Assembly (NCBI GenBank): GCA_030267965.1
Contig: BRYA01000186.1
Span: 3,653-43,559, forward strand
Source of the DNA: Triparma columacea
Taxonomy: Eukaryota > Sar > Bolidophyceae > Parmales > Triparmaceae
Length of the DNA: 39,907 bases
Direction of reading: 5' to 3'
The translations under genes were made by a program, and so were the position numbers. The notes under the pieces are model-generated. The model was not told the DNA's origin. It did not search any database and saw only the letters and a program-made list of their open reading frames with translations. This document shows positions 9,993-21,821 of the stretch, one piece after another. Positions within the stretch are counted from its first letter, which is position 1; every line of letters begins with the position of its first letter.

Positions 9993-11321
9993 ATGGTTTT
10001 CGGGTTTCTCCAAGGGTTCTCGGTGAACAAGCTTAAGCCAAATCTGAAGAGTGAGTATTTCCCTAGATATCTGCGGCCAACTTAGGACATTCCCAAGACT
10101 AGCAAGGCCGAGAACCCGAGACAGGATGTGTTTTTCATCCTTCCTTCGTTCTTTACTGACCCCTCTCGCCCATAATATAATATCTTCGTCAATGCAGTGG
10201 CTGTTCATCGATTTCAGATCTCATCGAACAAAAAGACCAATTTGATAAAGGCACAGAAGAAGGAGATCGCCAAGTTGCTGCAAGAAAAACCTGCAAAGGA
10301 GGAAAAAGCTCGAATTCGTGCCGAAGGGTTGATCAGAGAGGACTCCAATATTGAGGCATACGAAATATTGGAGCTCATGTGTGACTTGTTGCACGAGAGG
10401 ATGAGGCTAATCGAGACTACGAGGGAGTGTCCCGGGGATTTGAAGAGCACGGTGAGGATGAAAGTGGGGGGATTACTGAGTCATGGCTGAGTCACTCTGA
10501 CTTATCCCAATCCTGCCCTCACCTCAACCTCAACCCTCCACCCCTCAGGTTGCCACAATCATATGGGCCTCTGCGAGGGTTGACAATCCAGAGCTGATTG
10601 AGGTGAAGAAGCAGTTCGTATATAAGTACGGGAAGAAGTTTGAGGAGGAGGTGAGAGAGGGTTGGGAGTAAAATACAACACTGCTCACTGCTAACCCTAA
10701 CCTCTCTCTGTCGTCTCTTTGCAGGCCATGGCAAACACCAACGGAATACTCAACGAGCGGGTTGTGCTTAAGCTCAGCGTTCAGCCCCCTTCAGCTTTCC
10801 AGGTGATTTCTTACTTGAGGGTGATTGCTGACGAGCATGGCTTTGAGTACGACCCCGACGTGGACATTACCGCGGGTGGGGCAATGGCTGCGCCGACTGG
10901 GTTCTCGGTGCCAGTGGCACCGGGGAGCGGGTACGGGCAGATTTACGCGCAGCCCGAGGGGCAGGCCCCGGAGCTACCCAGCGGGTGGACCTACGAAGCC
11001 GGCTTGCTGGCGGTGGGAGATAGTGGTGGCGGGGGGGCATCGGCTCCGATGGCGGGGGTGGAAGTGGCGCCAGCGGTCGAGTTCCCTAGTAAGGAGCCTG
11101 AAATTCCCGTTGCTCCTGAGATCCCTGTTGCTCCCGTTGAGCATGACATTGTGGTTCCATCTTCAGAACGCAAGGAGGAGGAGGAGGAGGAGGAGAAGGG
11201 GGAGAGCAAGAGTGAAAGCAAGGACGATGGTGGAGGGGATGACGATAGTGGTAAGGGGGGAGGGGAGGGGGCTCCCAATTATGACTCTCTGGCTGCCAGG
11301 TTTGATGCATTGAAGCGCTAA
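9993..11321 (+). CDS. IST1: IST1-like ESCRT-III-associated protein
   Basis: IST1 works with ESCRT-III, CHMP1 and Vps4 in endosomal sorting and membrane scission. Four exons (9993-10050, 10198-10451, 10549-10650, 10725-11321) give 336 aa; human IST1 is about 364. The N-terminal IST1 domain is clear: KLKPNLKMAVHRFQISSNKK, then a basic helix, then RAEGLIREDSNIEAYEILEL and VISYLRVIADEHGFEYDPD. A low-complexity linker rich in Pro/Ala/Gly and then acidic residues follows. The last residues, YDSLAARFDALKR, form a MIT-interacting motif of the L-x-x-R-(F/L)-x-x-L-K type, the expected Vps4-docking element. The first coding exon is only 58 nt. Compact introns separate all exons. High confidence. Confidence 0.92.
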
Positions 11322-11400
11322 AAGGGGGGGGGGGAGGGATAGAGAGGAGTTGAGAGGAGGAGATAAGAAAGGGTTTCATTTGTCATAAAAATGCTGGCTC

Positions 11401-13184
11401 CTATAGATCCTTTGTGGCGTCATTCGGATCGTCCTTGTCCTCACTTGCACCAGCAAGAGCTTGGATTGCGTTTTGACTCGCTGCTACAGTGATCATGCCC
11501 GCCCCAAAAACACCCAGGATTCCGAGTCTCTGTTCAAGGAGGGAAGGGGAGGGGGAGCAGAGCGAAGGTAAGTGTCGATTGAATAGTCCCCCGCGCTGTA
11601 CTCCTTTCTCCCATTCTCACCTCCCCTAGTATCAAGTTGGCAAAGAAAGCCCCCCACACAGGGTCGAGGGCAAAGATTAGGGATGCAGTTGAGGCGGAGA
11701 CTCCCCTTTGGCCTTGGGTCTGCAGATAGTTAGCCAGGGCAGTCGTCACTATACCGAGGTATAGGAGGGGGTAGAGGTTTCCCGTGAACGTGCTCTTCAA
11801 GTCGAGCGCGGTCTCTGTCACTGCAACGAGCGAAGCAAAGTAAGTGAGAGGGTTGTGTAAATGTGGATTTAAGGTAAAGGACCCTTCTGCCTTGATCGCG
11901 CCCCCCCCCCCCAGACCCCTCTTGTTCCTCCTTACCTGACCCTCCGTGCCCCACCACGCTCCATAGAAGGGCCCCTGCGGCCACAAAATTTATCGAAATC
12001 GCGTTAAGCCAAACCGCCTGGTCCTCCTCTGTGTCCTTCGCTGATTTCTCAAGCGTTATTATGAACATGGCGCTAGCGGCGGCAGCGGCGATTGACCAGA
12101 GGTCGCCGGTGTTGAAGGAGCCGAGTGTCGACGCGCCGTTATCGTCCACGCAGAGGAGGCCGGTGCCGAGGACAGCGACGAGGGCGGAGATCCAAACGCT
12201 GGGCTTTGCGAGCTGACCGGAGATTAAGTATTCAAAGACGGGGACGAACTTTACGTTGAGGTAGAGGAGGAAGGCTGACCTTGACGCGGTGGTGGTGAGG
12301 AGGGAGATGGACTGGAAGGAGTAGCCAAGGAGGAGGTAAAAACCTAGGAGTAGGGCTGATTGCAGGGTCTCGGGTTTGGGGAGATAGGGAAGGGTGGAGG
12401 TAGTGGGGGGAGTGAGTGTAGTAGGAGTTGTGGGGGTGGTGGGGGTAGTGGGGGTAGTTGGGGCAGTGGGGGGAGAGAGGAGGGAGGGGAGGAGGGGTAA
12501 TGCAGCTTAGGGGGATGGAAAGGGAGGGGAGGTTAGCATGGAGGAGGTTATGATGGAGGAGGTTTTATAGGAGAAGACAGAATGGGAACAAGATAACTTA
12601 CCAACTGCCCCTCCAATTATAAACCTAGCCGCACTGAAGGAAGCTGCGTCCGTGCTGGACTCTACTGCCAGCTTGATGACAGAGTGCTGAGTGCCCCATA
12701 TTATTGTGGTTAGGAATAGGAGGAGTATGGATGTTGTTGGTTGGAGGGATGATGAGGAGGAGGATGAGGAGGAGGATGAGGAGGAGGAGGATGAGATATC
12801 GTCGTTTGATGTTGCTAATAGTGGTCTGTATTGGTGTGATCTGAATTGATGTAATCTGTGTTGGTTTAATCTCTCTCTCTCTCCTCTCTCTCCTCTCTCT
12901 CCTCTCTCTCTCTGTCTATTCTTATTATTTTCATGTTTATGTGTTTGTATTGATTGTGTTAATGTTCTTGTATTACAATGTTGTGTATTTGTATAAAATC
13001 TAGCTGTTAGAGGAGCATTTTGTTGAGCATTTTGTTGAGCATTTCGACGAGGGACTTCATTTTGAGACCATTTTAATCCTCCCAAACTACTATTTACACT
13101 TTCAATACACGTTTTAGGATATATAAATGAATATGAAGGACAGATAAGAAGGAATAGTAAAGAAATGAGACGTCCAAGTGCCAT
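11401..13184 (-). CDS. EamA/DMT-family membrane transporter
   Basis: Predicted multi-pass transporter of the drug/metabolite superfamily. Four exons (12602-13184, 11936-12505, 11621-11820, 11401-11529) close in frame to 493 aa. The N-terminus MALGRLISLLFLLICPSYSF looks like a signal peptide ending in an ASAF-like Phe. It is followed by an Asn/Arg/Gln-rich stretch, (RERGERGER) repeats and a poly-Ser tract, which could together be a plastid targeting presequence. Helices then include TTIIWGTQHSVIKLAV and AARFIIGGAVG, a Pro/Thr-rich loop, SALLLGFYLLLGYSFQSISL, and a second EamA half with VSASTASLIFALDPVWGAFF. That last motif is typical of EamA proteins. The substrate cannot be inferred; plastid phosphate translocators belong to the same superfamily. 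Targeting is inference. Confidence 0.8.
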
Positions 13185-13363
13185 TTATGGGATTGATTGA
13201 AAGTATACAAGGGCAAATATTTGTAAATCCAATCCAATCCCAATCTACAACGACACAACTCGATACTCGCTGTAGAGGAACCAGCTGTTGATTTGTACCC
13301 CCCATAACATCCCAAATAGTGAATTTAGATCCCTCCAGTGCCCCAAAGAAGTGACGACTCACA

Positions 13364-14619
13364 ATGCTGCGAACTTTATTCCTCTCCCTGTGGGTAATAC
13401 TGCTCTTGCATGCTGTGGTTCCAAAGGAGGCCGGGCCACTGTCTGTTTGTAATTCCTCTATCAACGGAGCTCAGCTTCAATCGTGTAATTCAGATGCTCC
13501 CACGAGGCAGTATAGTAAGGGCGTGGATTTAAGGGGGGGGGGGGAGGGGGGAGGGGTGTTGAACTCCCCCCTTGTGGTGAGCTTAAAAAACGGCCTCGCC
13601 TCGGGGATGGCGGCGGGCTGCGTGAAGCTAGCGCTGGCACCCTTTGATACCATCAAGACTGTACAGCAGGTGGGTTAACCCAAACAGCGAGGAAGAGAGC
13701 CGCGTGAAGGGTTCCGTTTTTGTTGCCTCGATGCCTTCACTGCGCTTGTCCGCTTCGCTGTTACGCTATCTTTAACCTTACGCTATCTTTAACCCCCCCT
13801 CCCCCCCTTTGCTCTTCAAAGTTCTCCAGGACAGACCCAACCATGAAGGCACTGAGCTTGATGGGGGCGGCCAGATCGCTCATAAACAGGGGAGGCGTGA
13901 AGGAACTATACTCCGGGGTCGCCGTCACGGTGCTAGGTTCGATGCCGAGCGTGGGGCTGTACTTTGGGGTCTACCAGTGGTGCAAGGTCAGGGGGGTCTT
14001 GTCCCTCAAGAGGATTTACGAGGGCGTTGAGGTGCCCAGGGGGGCGGGGCAGGCCAACATCGCCCTGGCGGCCGCGGTGGGGAACACGGTGGCGAGCTTC
14101 AGCAGGGTGCCTTATGAGGTCGTGAAGCAAAAATTACAGACCGGGGTCTACCCTACCACCATGGTGGCGCTGGGGAGCATGTGGAGGGAGGGGGGGGTAG
14201 GCGAGTTCTTCCCAAAGGGGGGGGTGGGGATACAGATGGTCAGGGACATACCGTACGCTATATTCACCCTCATGACCTACGAGTTCCTTCAGGAGAACTG
14301 GGTCAGGAGAGGAGTAGAGGAGGGGGAGAAACCCAAGGCTTGGAAGAACATGGTTGCAGGGGCGGTCGCGGGGGGGGTGGGGAGCTTCCTTACCAACCCC
14401 ATGGACGTGGTTAAGACGAGAATCCAAACAGATCCAAGTGTGTACAACGGGATACTCGACTGCGCGGCAAGGACGTTTAGGGAAGAAGGGATCGGAGCTT
14501 TCGGGAGAGGATGCGGAGCGAGGCTCTGCCACAAGATACCTGCAAACGGCATCTTCTTCATCAACTATGAGTTCTTCAGGAGGGTTTTGGGGGTTGAGGC
14601 TAAGGGGGGGGGAAGTTGA
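13364..14619 (+). CDS. Mitochondrial carrier family protein, SAM-carrier-like
   Basis: Six-helix SLC25-type carrier. Exons 13364-13669 and 13822-14619 join in phase 0 (donor GTGGGT, the only such donor in the window) to 367 aa. The three signature repeats are visible: APFDTIKTVQQ, VPYEVVKQKLQTG and NPMDVVKTRIQ, each with P-x-(D/E)-x-x-K. Gly-rich helices (MAAGCVKLALAPFD, AGAVAGGVGSFLTNP) and KELYSGVAVTVLGSMPSVGLYFG lie between them. The RVPYEVVKQ segment resembles S-adenosylmethionine carriers, which serve mitochondria or plastids. The N-terminal 80 residues begin with a hydrophobic segment, MLRTLFLSLWVILLLHAVV, unusual for a mitochondrial carrier and perhaps an organelle-targeting signal. 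Substrate call is moderate; family call is strong. Confidence 0.85.
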
Positions 14620-14744
14620 GGGAGGTGAAGGACGTTGTGTGGGGTTGAGGGGATTTGAGGGGGGGTGGAGGGGGGGAGGAGGGGGGGGGGGGGGGGAATT
14701 GAATGTCCGAGATTGTTTTTAGCAAAGAACGAAATAGAACTATC

Positions 14745-15203
14745 TTATGTATCAGGAGCTTTTCTCTGCCTCTTGGATGTGTTGGGATCCTGCAGATCAG
14801 GACCAACAACCGCCGTGGAGAAGAAGGAGGTAGAGGTAGCCAAGTTGTAGCCTTCATCATAACCACGCGCGTGCTCTCCAATGAGCAAAGGATTCGAGTC
14901 GGCCTCTCTTGAGGAAAGGGCAGGCCCAGGGGTCACACTCCACGAAGGGACAGGAATAGAACTTGAAGGCCTAGAAGAAACTACATCGACGTCCATGCCT
15001 GCATCATCAGAAAGAACACCTTCGTTCGACATATTATCAAGCTCGTCACTATTTGTAAGAGGTGCGAAAGGAGGACACGGGGTATTGGTACTTGAGGCCA
15101 CAAAGCTTTTGTCAATACAACAGTCATCCCACGCTACAGCTCTCACGCCAACGACTTCTTCAGTGTCTGTGGTGATTTCGAATGGCAAATCTTGGTCTTC
15201 CAT
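14745..15203 (-). CDS. Hypothetical acidic, Ser/Pro-rich protein
   Basis: An ATG-initiated frame of 152 aa starts MEDQDLPFEITTDTEEVVG and ends KRQRKAPDT. No domain was recognised. The composition is acidic in the first half and Ser/Pro/Asp-rich in the middle, suggesting disorder. The frame stays open upstream to a possible acceptor (TTTTCCACAG, about 15256), so this could be the last exon of a longer gene extending into the AT-rich stretch. It lies tail to tail with the carrier gene. An opposite-strand frame (14881-15312) overlaps most of it, and I cannot exclude that neither is coding. Confidence 0.4.
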   Translation of the reverse strand: MEDQDLPFEITTDTEEVVGVRAVAWDDCCIDKSFVASSTNTPCPPFAPLTNSDELDNMSNEGVLSDDAGMDVDVVSSRPSSSIPVPSWSVTPGPALSSREADSNPLLIGEHARGYDEGYNLATSTSFFSTAVVGPDLQDPNTSKRQRKAPDT

Positions 15204-15865
15204 CGTCGTTGTGGCTACAAATTTAAGATCCAATTGTAATTGGATCGCAAAGTCTGTGGAAAATCAATTTTATAATATTCAAAATAAAAAATTTTACATA
15301 TATGATATGTGATCTATGCAAAATTCATATTAAAAAATCCCAAATAAAATGCTCATTTTATCGATATGACTTCTATCACTTCAAAAAATATTATATTGAT
15401 CAGTCAAATTATTTCACATTGAATTTAATTGAGAATTAAAAAAGTTTTATTAAAAAGAAAATTCTTAAATGCCACAAATGCTTTTATTTTCACTATGAAT
15501 ATCAATTTGAGTATTTAGATCACAAGATATATTATGTATGTATGTTTTAATTCTACAACACCCATTCGCCCAACCTCAGTTTTACAATTTTGCAAATTTT
15601 ACCACCCGCAAAAAACAAAGTTGTAAGACAATGTGTGGCGCTCATTTCCCACTCCTAGTCTCAATAAATATGCTCTTGAGCTGTGGAACTCCCTATGACT
15701 TGATTAAACCGCTCTTACCACCTGTTTTATTACTCTTCATCCCTCGGCGGGAAGCTTCCAGAATGGCCTCAATCTTTGTCTTCCCTATTTTCTCCTCGTA
15801 CCTTCACACATTTACCCCTCACCCCCCACCCTTCATCCCACCCCTCCACTTCGCTGCCCTTAAAG
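15204..15865. other. AT-rich intergenic island
   Basis: The stretch from about 15240 to 15560 is clearly richer in A and T than the rest of the window, with runs such as aaaataaaaaatttta and ttaaaaaagttttattaaaa. No open frame with recognisable content is present. The right end carries the NAA40 promoter and pyrimidine-rich leader. Possible roles include a matrix/origin-like element, an old insertion or simply a degenerate spacer. Confidence 0.6.
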
Positions 15866-17226
15866 ATGTCTAAAGTTGGAGGAAAGTCAGGAGGAAAGGG
15901 AGGAGCGAAGAAGACAAAGTCTAAGGGAAATGGTTCTGATCAGAGAGTCACCACCCGCAAGCTTACCACCTCTCAGGAGATTCTCTTTAAGCTTCGTGGC
16001 GTCCTCTTTGAGGCAACCGGCAAGGACAGGACTGACTTTGGGATCCCTGAGGTTCTCATGTGCAAGAAGTTAGGAGAGACCTCAGTCAGGCTCACGCTTT
16101 CTGGGGCTGTGCCCCGCGACGACAAAATTCCTATTTTTGCCATGATCAAGAACTCCATGGAGGAGCAGTACGAGGATTCCGGATTCGGTTGGGACGACGC
16201 CGACAAGAAGAAGGAGCTTGGAGAAAAGGTGAGAGTGAAGACAATACGAACAACAGGAGGAAGGCCAAAAGGTGCCTTAACTTTTCTTCTCACTTGACTC
16301 TTTCCGCACTCATAGGGCGGTCGTTTCTTGATTGCACGCGATGAGAAGGACGGCAAGGTCCTCGGCTTTGTCTCCTTCAGGTTCACCAGGGCCGGCGAGG
16401 CTGTCTACCAGCCAATTGGACCAGCGTGCGTGCACATGTTGGACTTTGTTGTGTCCCAGCGCTTCCGAAAGAACGGCCTTGGAAAGTATATGATGGCCAT
16501 TACCATGATGATTGCCAAGAAGGCCGACCTCCCGTGCGTTACGATTCCGGTATTTTCAGAGGAGTGGAAAGCCTTCCTTGACAAGACTGTCAAGGGTGAG
16601 GAATGGACGCAGGCCCACGACGACGAGCTCGGTGGCGGGGGAAGTGTGAGGGTCGAGGTGAGAATTGGCGGAGCGATGACCGCGTAACTTGTAATGCGCG
16701 ACCTAATATCTAACCAACCTCCGTCATCGCATTCACACAGATGGCATCTGACGACTACGGCTTTGACCTTTACGTCAAGATGATTGGAAGGCCCAACTTA
16801 ACCGCCCCCGCCCCCACCGCCGCCCCGAAGGCCGTCGCCGCCCCTACCCCCCCTGCCCCTCCCGTCACTCCCGCGAAGAAGATTGAGGTCGTTACCTCTG
16901 ATTCCCCCACTGGCGTCGTCGATGTCCCCCCTGCTGCCCCCACTGAGAACAAGCTCGGTACTTTCGACATGTCTTCCTTCTCCAACTCTCTTGACGAGGC
17001 TCAGGCCCAGGCTGACATTGAGGTTTCGACCGATGCTGCTGACTCCGAGGAGGACCAGGTTCTCGAGTCCCTTATCGTTGAGTTTGAGAAGAGGAACGGA
17101 AGGGAACCCACTGAGGAGGAAATGGAGATGTGGCGCACAACCCTCAGGGAAGCTGCCGAGGAGGCCATGCAGGGCGCTACGCCCAAGCTCGCCAATGTGG
17201 AGACCCCCGAGATTGCCGCTGAATAG
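15866..17226 (+). CDS. NAA40: N-alpha-acetyltransferase 40-like (NatD) GNAT enzyme
   Basis: NatD acetylates the N-terminal Ser of histones H4 and H2A using acetyl-CoA. Exons 15866-16228, 16316-16657 and 16741-17226 join in phase 0 to 396 aa. The N-terminus is Lys/Gly-rich (MSKVGGKSGGKGG). The GNAT core includes MEEQYEDSGFGWDDADKKKE, then GKVLGFVSFRFT, the acetyl-CoA loop RFRKNGLGKYMM (R-x-x-G-L-G), and CVTIPVFSEEWKAFLD. These match NAA40 in order and spacing. The acidic Ala/Pro-rich C-terminal exon (about 160 aa, containing FEKRNGREPTEEEMEMW) has no counterpart in animal NAA40, which is about 237 aa. If this is not NAA40, it is another GNAT acetyltransferase. Confidence 0.72.
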
Positions 17227-17304
17227 ACGCACAAGACACAAGAGTTTAGTTAACGATCGTTTTACAAAAAAGGCATTTTCGCTCATTCTGCCCTGCTGCC
17301 TAGA

Positions 17305-20039
17305 TTATGCACTCCCGTAAATCCTTTCGATCAAGGCCTTGACCGTCGCGTAGCTGCCATCAGTTTGACTCCCCTCCATGGCTAAGAACTGCTTCCAAAC
17401 CTCCCCCCATCTATGACTCGCGAAATCCTTGTAGTCCTTGGATTGCTCGGAGGGAAAATTCTCCCCCAAGTCATCAAATATGTCGGCCCCTTCGATAAGG
17501 AAAACCCCCTCCTTCTTCCTAAACACGAGCGAATTGTCACTCCTGACCATGTGCATGTAAGCGAGCCCGAGGTTCTTGTACAGCCCAAAGTCCTTGTCGT
17601 TGTTGAAAACGTCGTACTTGACGATCATTTCATATATTGCTGTGATCTCAACCAGGGCGTCGAGCTTCTCTTGCGGCTCCATCTGCTCCCCGACCTCACC
17701 CACCACCATGTCGAGGTAGTAGCTATTGCAATCCGCAAGGTGGTCGAACAGCTCCCTGTGTACCGTCCACTCCCAAGTTTCCATGCCCCACTTGTCGAGG
17801 TTGGGTATAGTCTCGAACGTCTTGCCGATGTTACTAAGAATCATCCTATTTTGCTCGCTCCACAGCCTGACGTTTTCTAGACCACTCCCCTGCCCCTTTT
17901 TCACCCACCTCGTCGTCATTCCCCAAGGGATGTCATCGAACTTTGCTTTGTGCTGCGATGGGCGAGTTGACGATCGAGGGGGGTAAGCATCGATACATCT
18001 TATATTCCCAACCCTTGGAGAAGCGAGCGAGTCGTATTCCGGTGATTCATCATGCGAGCTACGACATCCATACCACTATCGCAACTCTTTCCACGGCTTG
18101 TCTCGCTCACTGCGCGTCGCTCCTCTTGCCGCTCCGCCTCCCTCACCTCCTCCTCTTGGAAGTTCAATTTCCCCCCCAGGTACACCCCTCCGGGGAACTT
18201 ATCAATGTTGGCTTCCAAGAGTTCCTCGAAAGTGAACCCGTTGAAAGCCGTGTGCCCCACGCTGCCCTTCTTGGCGTAGTGCGTGCCAGGGAACTCCACA
18301 AATCCATCATAGACCAGCTTCTTGCTCTCCCACCAAAGGAAGCTCATCATGGAGAGGTTCATTGTGACCACATCGGGCCTCAGCCCTTCGCACTCCATCA
18401 AGTAACGCACCGAGGTCCACTGCTGATCGTAGTTGATTATCAGTAAGCTGTTGGGAGGCAAGTTTTCTACTATTGACTTAGCGTAGTAGTCGAAGTAGTA
18501 ATTGTCCGACTGGTCCACTCTCGCGTAGGTCTTCTGAAAAGCGAACGCCAGCGAACCGAAAAGGACGGCGACGAAGACAGCAAGGTTGATACGCTTTGTC
18601 TTTGGCAGAACCGAGGCGCAAACGTATGAATACGATTTCCCCAGTCCAACTCCGGCGAACATGAAGGCGAAGATGTTGGGCTGCATCCAAAATCGCTGAT
18701 GCACTCCGAACAGCAGCTTGTTGTGGAGGGGAAGGTTTGCAAGGGAGTGGAAAACGAAGAGATAGAAGAACCAACAGGAGAGGAGTATCGCCAGGACGTG
18801 GTCAGCGGTGGCACTGATGGCGTCGGCAGGTTGGGAGGAACCGCGCTTGGACTTGCTCGCGGTGTTCTTGGTGAGCAGTCGCAAGCCGACCCCAACCATG
18901 GTAACCACGACCCCGCCGAACATCAACGCTCCGCCCTGGTCCGTGGCAAAGTCATAGAAGTAAGCCCCGATCCTGAGGGGGGAAGAAGCAGGGGACGAGA
19001 ATAAAAGGGGGTCAGCAATGCGACCGAACGAAACATCATACTCCAAGTCATTCGACGACTCTCTTTGCTCACCACCCTCCGCTCACCTCTCGTCCAAACC
19101 CTCGGCAGTGCTTGCATCCCCACTGTAAAGTTGCAAACTTCCGTAGTCGGCCCTCCTGAAATGTCTGACGAGGCCAGTAAGCGTCGTCACGTCCCCCCAA
19201 CTCCCCCTATGGGGGTACAAGACTGCGAAGACGGGCATTGTGGCGTAGGACGAGAACCCAACCAAAAAACAGCTCGCGCATTTTCCCAATTTTCCCGTGT
19301 TCTTGAGCAAATCACCGGCGTAGATCATGTAGAGGATAGCGGGAACTTCCAGGAGGATGCAAGTGTGCTGGTTCGTCAGCCCCACGCCGCATAGCCACGC
19401 GCCGAGGTACATCCATCGATCCGCTCTCACAGCAGCGTACATTGACAGGCAAAGGGTGATCAAAGCCACGAGCACATTGTTGAGGGCAAAAACCTCGGCT
19501 GTAACATGGTACTGCCAGGCCAGAGGGCTGAAAGCCGAACCCAGCCCGCATGCCAACCCAATGGCTGCTTTTGCATTAGTCTCGAGCTTGGGCATGAGGA
19601 GCATTGTGATGAAAGCAACTAATCCAGCCTGAACGGACCCGCAGATTGCGGAGAAGCAGTTCATTATAAAAGCTGGTCTTCCATATCCACCAAATGCCTC
19701 CTTAAGAGCATATGTAATGATGGTGAAAAGGGGATACCCGGGAGGGTGCGCTGTCCCAAGCTGGCAACCTTCAGCAACGAGTTCACCTTCGAAGGGAGAG
19801 GGTAGGATGGCGGCGGGGGTTGGAAACGAGGGATAAAAACGAACGTGGAAACGCGTCACTCTCTTCCCAGCCTCTGCCTCACCTGCATCTCCGCCCGCTA
19901 TTGTTGGACAGATTGATTTTATATAAACAGACAATGATACCACCACAACAATCAATGCGGGTTGGAGGGAGGGGAGAGGGTACGGCGCATCGGTGACGTC
20001 TGATGGCGGAGAGGCTGGCTGTTTTTTCTTCTTGGCCAT
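17305..20039 (-). CDS. TMEM260: TMEM260/DUF2723-family protein (putative O-mannosyltransferase)
   Basis: Polytopic ER-membrane protein of the DUF2723 family; human TMEM260 O-mannosylates IPT domains. Exons 19883-20039, 19087-19786, 18147-18972 and 17305-17952 join in phases 1, 2 and 0 to 776 aa. After a basic N-terminus (MAKKKK) and one helix comes the catalytic-loop signature ICPTIAGGDAGELVAEGCQL. TAHPPGYPLF follows, then several hydrophobic helices (for example AAIGLACGLGSAFSPLAWQY). The lumenal C-terminal half has NSLLIINYDQQWTSVRYL, GGVYLGGKLNF and FDDIPWGM. The GGDAGE and AHPPGYP motifs make the family call strong. The stop codon lies 78 bp from the convergent NAA40 stop. Confidence 0.9.
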
Positions 20040-20145
20040 GCTCTTAAAAAATTGGTTTGGAAAAAGGTCGGAGTGAGTCCGAAGTGAGAGAAATTATTGC
20101 CGGCGATTTCAAGCAAAACGATCTTGACTTGACTAAGTTGCTTTA

Positions 20146-21632
20146 TTATAATCCCGCCGCCTCATCCAATCCCAGCGCGAGGTTCATGTTTTGAACCGCC
20201 GCTCCTGATGCCCCCTTTCCGAGGTTGTCCAGCCTCGCGCACAGCACGGCTTGGCCGGCATCATCGTTGGCGTAGACGAAGAGCTCCATCTTATTAGTGT
20301 TCGCGAGGGAATCGGGCCTGAGGAACGCCCCCCTTTCTAGGTCATCAGAGTTACCCATTTCTTTCACGGAGATGAACTGGAGGGGGAAGGGGGTTGGAAG
20401 GGAAGAGCGAGGAGGGAAGCGACGAGAGAAAGGGGTAAACGAATACATCATGACATTTCGTACGTCGCACCCAACACATCAAGACCTTTCGTACGTCGCA
20501 CCCTAAAGCTTTCCGCAGCTCGCTACGCTCGTAGGCTCACCTTGCTTCCTGCGTAGTGCTCTGTCAAGGCCTTGTGAAAGTCCTTCCCCCCGACACCCGA
20601 CTTGAGCCACTCGTAGTGGAGGGGGATACTGACGACCATACCCTGGGGAAAGGATCCCACCTGGGGCTGAAAAATCGGAGCCTTCTTCAGACCAGAGTAG
20701 AGGGTCATCTCAGGAATGTGCTTGTGGGCGAGGTTAAAACCGTACGCACCCCAAGGCTCGCTGTGACGTTCGAAGCGACGAGCCAAAGAGGTTAGCTTTG
20801 TCACAAAGTATTAGATTCGTCATGTCCTCTCATTTCTTGTACTCTCTCACCTGTCGCCGCTCTCATAGATCTCCATGAGCTGCTTGCCTCCCCCGGAGTA
20901 ACCGGAGATCGCGTTGAGAGTGAGGGGAGTGGAAGGAGGGACGATTCCTGCGTCTACGAGTGGCCTAGTTAGGCCCAGGAAACCCGTGGGGTAGCAGCCG
21001 GGGTTCGAAATCCTCCTGCTCTTAGAGATGAGACCCTGAGGAGGTAGTAGAGGAGGAGCGAAGCGACGGCCGAAGGAGTTAACTATAGGAGGAGCGACTC
21101 GCCTCTCTCGTTTTTTTGCTTCGCTCGAGGAAGCGACGCCTTACCTTCTGCTCCTTGCAAAGCTCAGGGAACCCATATGTGAAGGTCGGGTCAACCCTGA
21201 AGGCGGTGGAAGCGTCAATAAGAATAGTACTATCATTACCGGACTCGTTCAGCCAGTCGTTGGCTTGTATTGATGCGTCATCGGGAAGGCAAAGGACTAC
21301 GGCGTCGGCCTTCTCCATGAACTGAGGGGAGCGGCGGGGTTGGGGTAAGGGGGTGGATTGGGTGGGGTTGATGCGGTATAATGCAACTTGCGGGCGGAAA
21401 GTAGCACGGAAACACATACAAACCCCCTCCTCTCCGCTAAATCACTCACTTCCTTCCTCGCACTCTCATCCTTCCTGAGCTCGTCAGGGATGGAAATAAT
21501 GTTCACATCTTTCCTGCCAGACAAGCGATCCCGAACCTGGAGACCGGTTGTACCAGCAGATCCATCTATATAGACATTGAACGCACAAGTTATCGCCAAT
21601 TGGACGACGATTAGGTATAGAACTAGCTGCAT
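20146..21632 (-). CDS. ARGC: N-acetyl-gamma-glutamyl-phosphate reductase (ArgC)
   Basis: Third enzyme of acetylated arginine biosynthesis: NADPH-dependent reduction of N-acetylglutamyl phosphate to the semialdehyde. Exons 21450-21632, 21145-21321, 20851-21035, 20541-20760 and 20146-20376 close in frame to 331 aa, the size of the short (type 2) class. Seen: the dinucleotide-binding start [37 protein letters not shown], the active-site NPGCYPTGF with catalytic Cys, [11 protein letters not shown], and [10 protein letters not shown]. The fourth exon requires the acceptor ending TCACAG at 20761-20766 to keep phase. The start [18 protein letters not shown] is hydrophobic and ends in Ala-Phe, suggesting plastid import, but little transit peptide follows before the catalytic domain. 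The TMEM260 start is 106 bp downstream on the same strand. Confidence 0.92.
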
Positions 21633-21821
21633 AACGAGGAACTGCACCTGCAAGACGGGTGAAATAAGAGGGAAGGAAGGTGAGAAGGGGAAAGGAGGGG
21701 GAGGAAGCGACACTATAGGAGAACATATTCCACTTCTGACAACATTACGGCGGTAAGAATGACGAATTGATTACCTTCCCAAAGTATCTTTTTGTCTTGA
21801 TCTGCTAAATCTTGAGAATTG
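21633..21821. promoter_or_regulatory. Divergent spacer between ARGC and the oxidoreductase gene
   Basis: A 189-bp gap separates the two start codons. A pyrimidine tract ending in TTGCAG on the minus strand (about 21660) could be the acceptor of a 5'-UTR intron of ARGC. No named element is recognised. Confidence 0.35.

Noticed and set aside
10825..11313. Plus-strand 162-aa Arg-rich frame
   Set aside because: Out-of-frame shadow of the last IST1 exon, which ends in a recognisable MIT-interacting motif.
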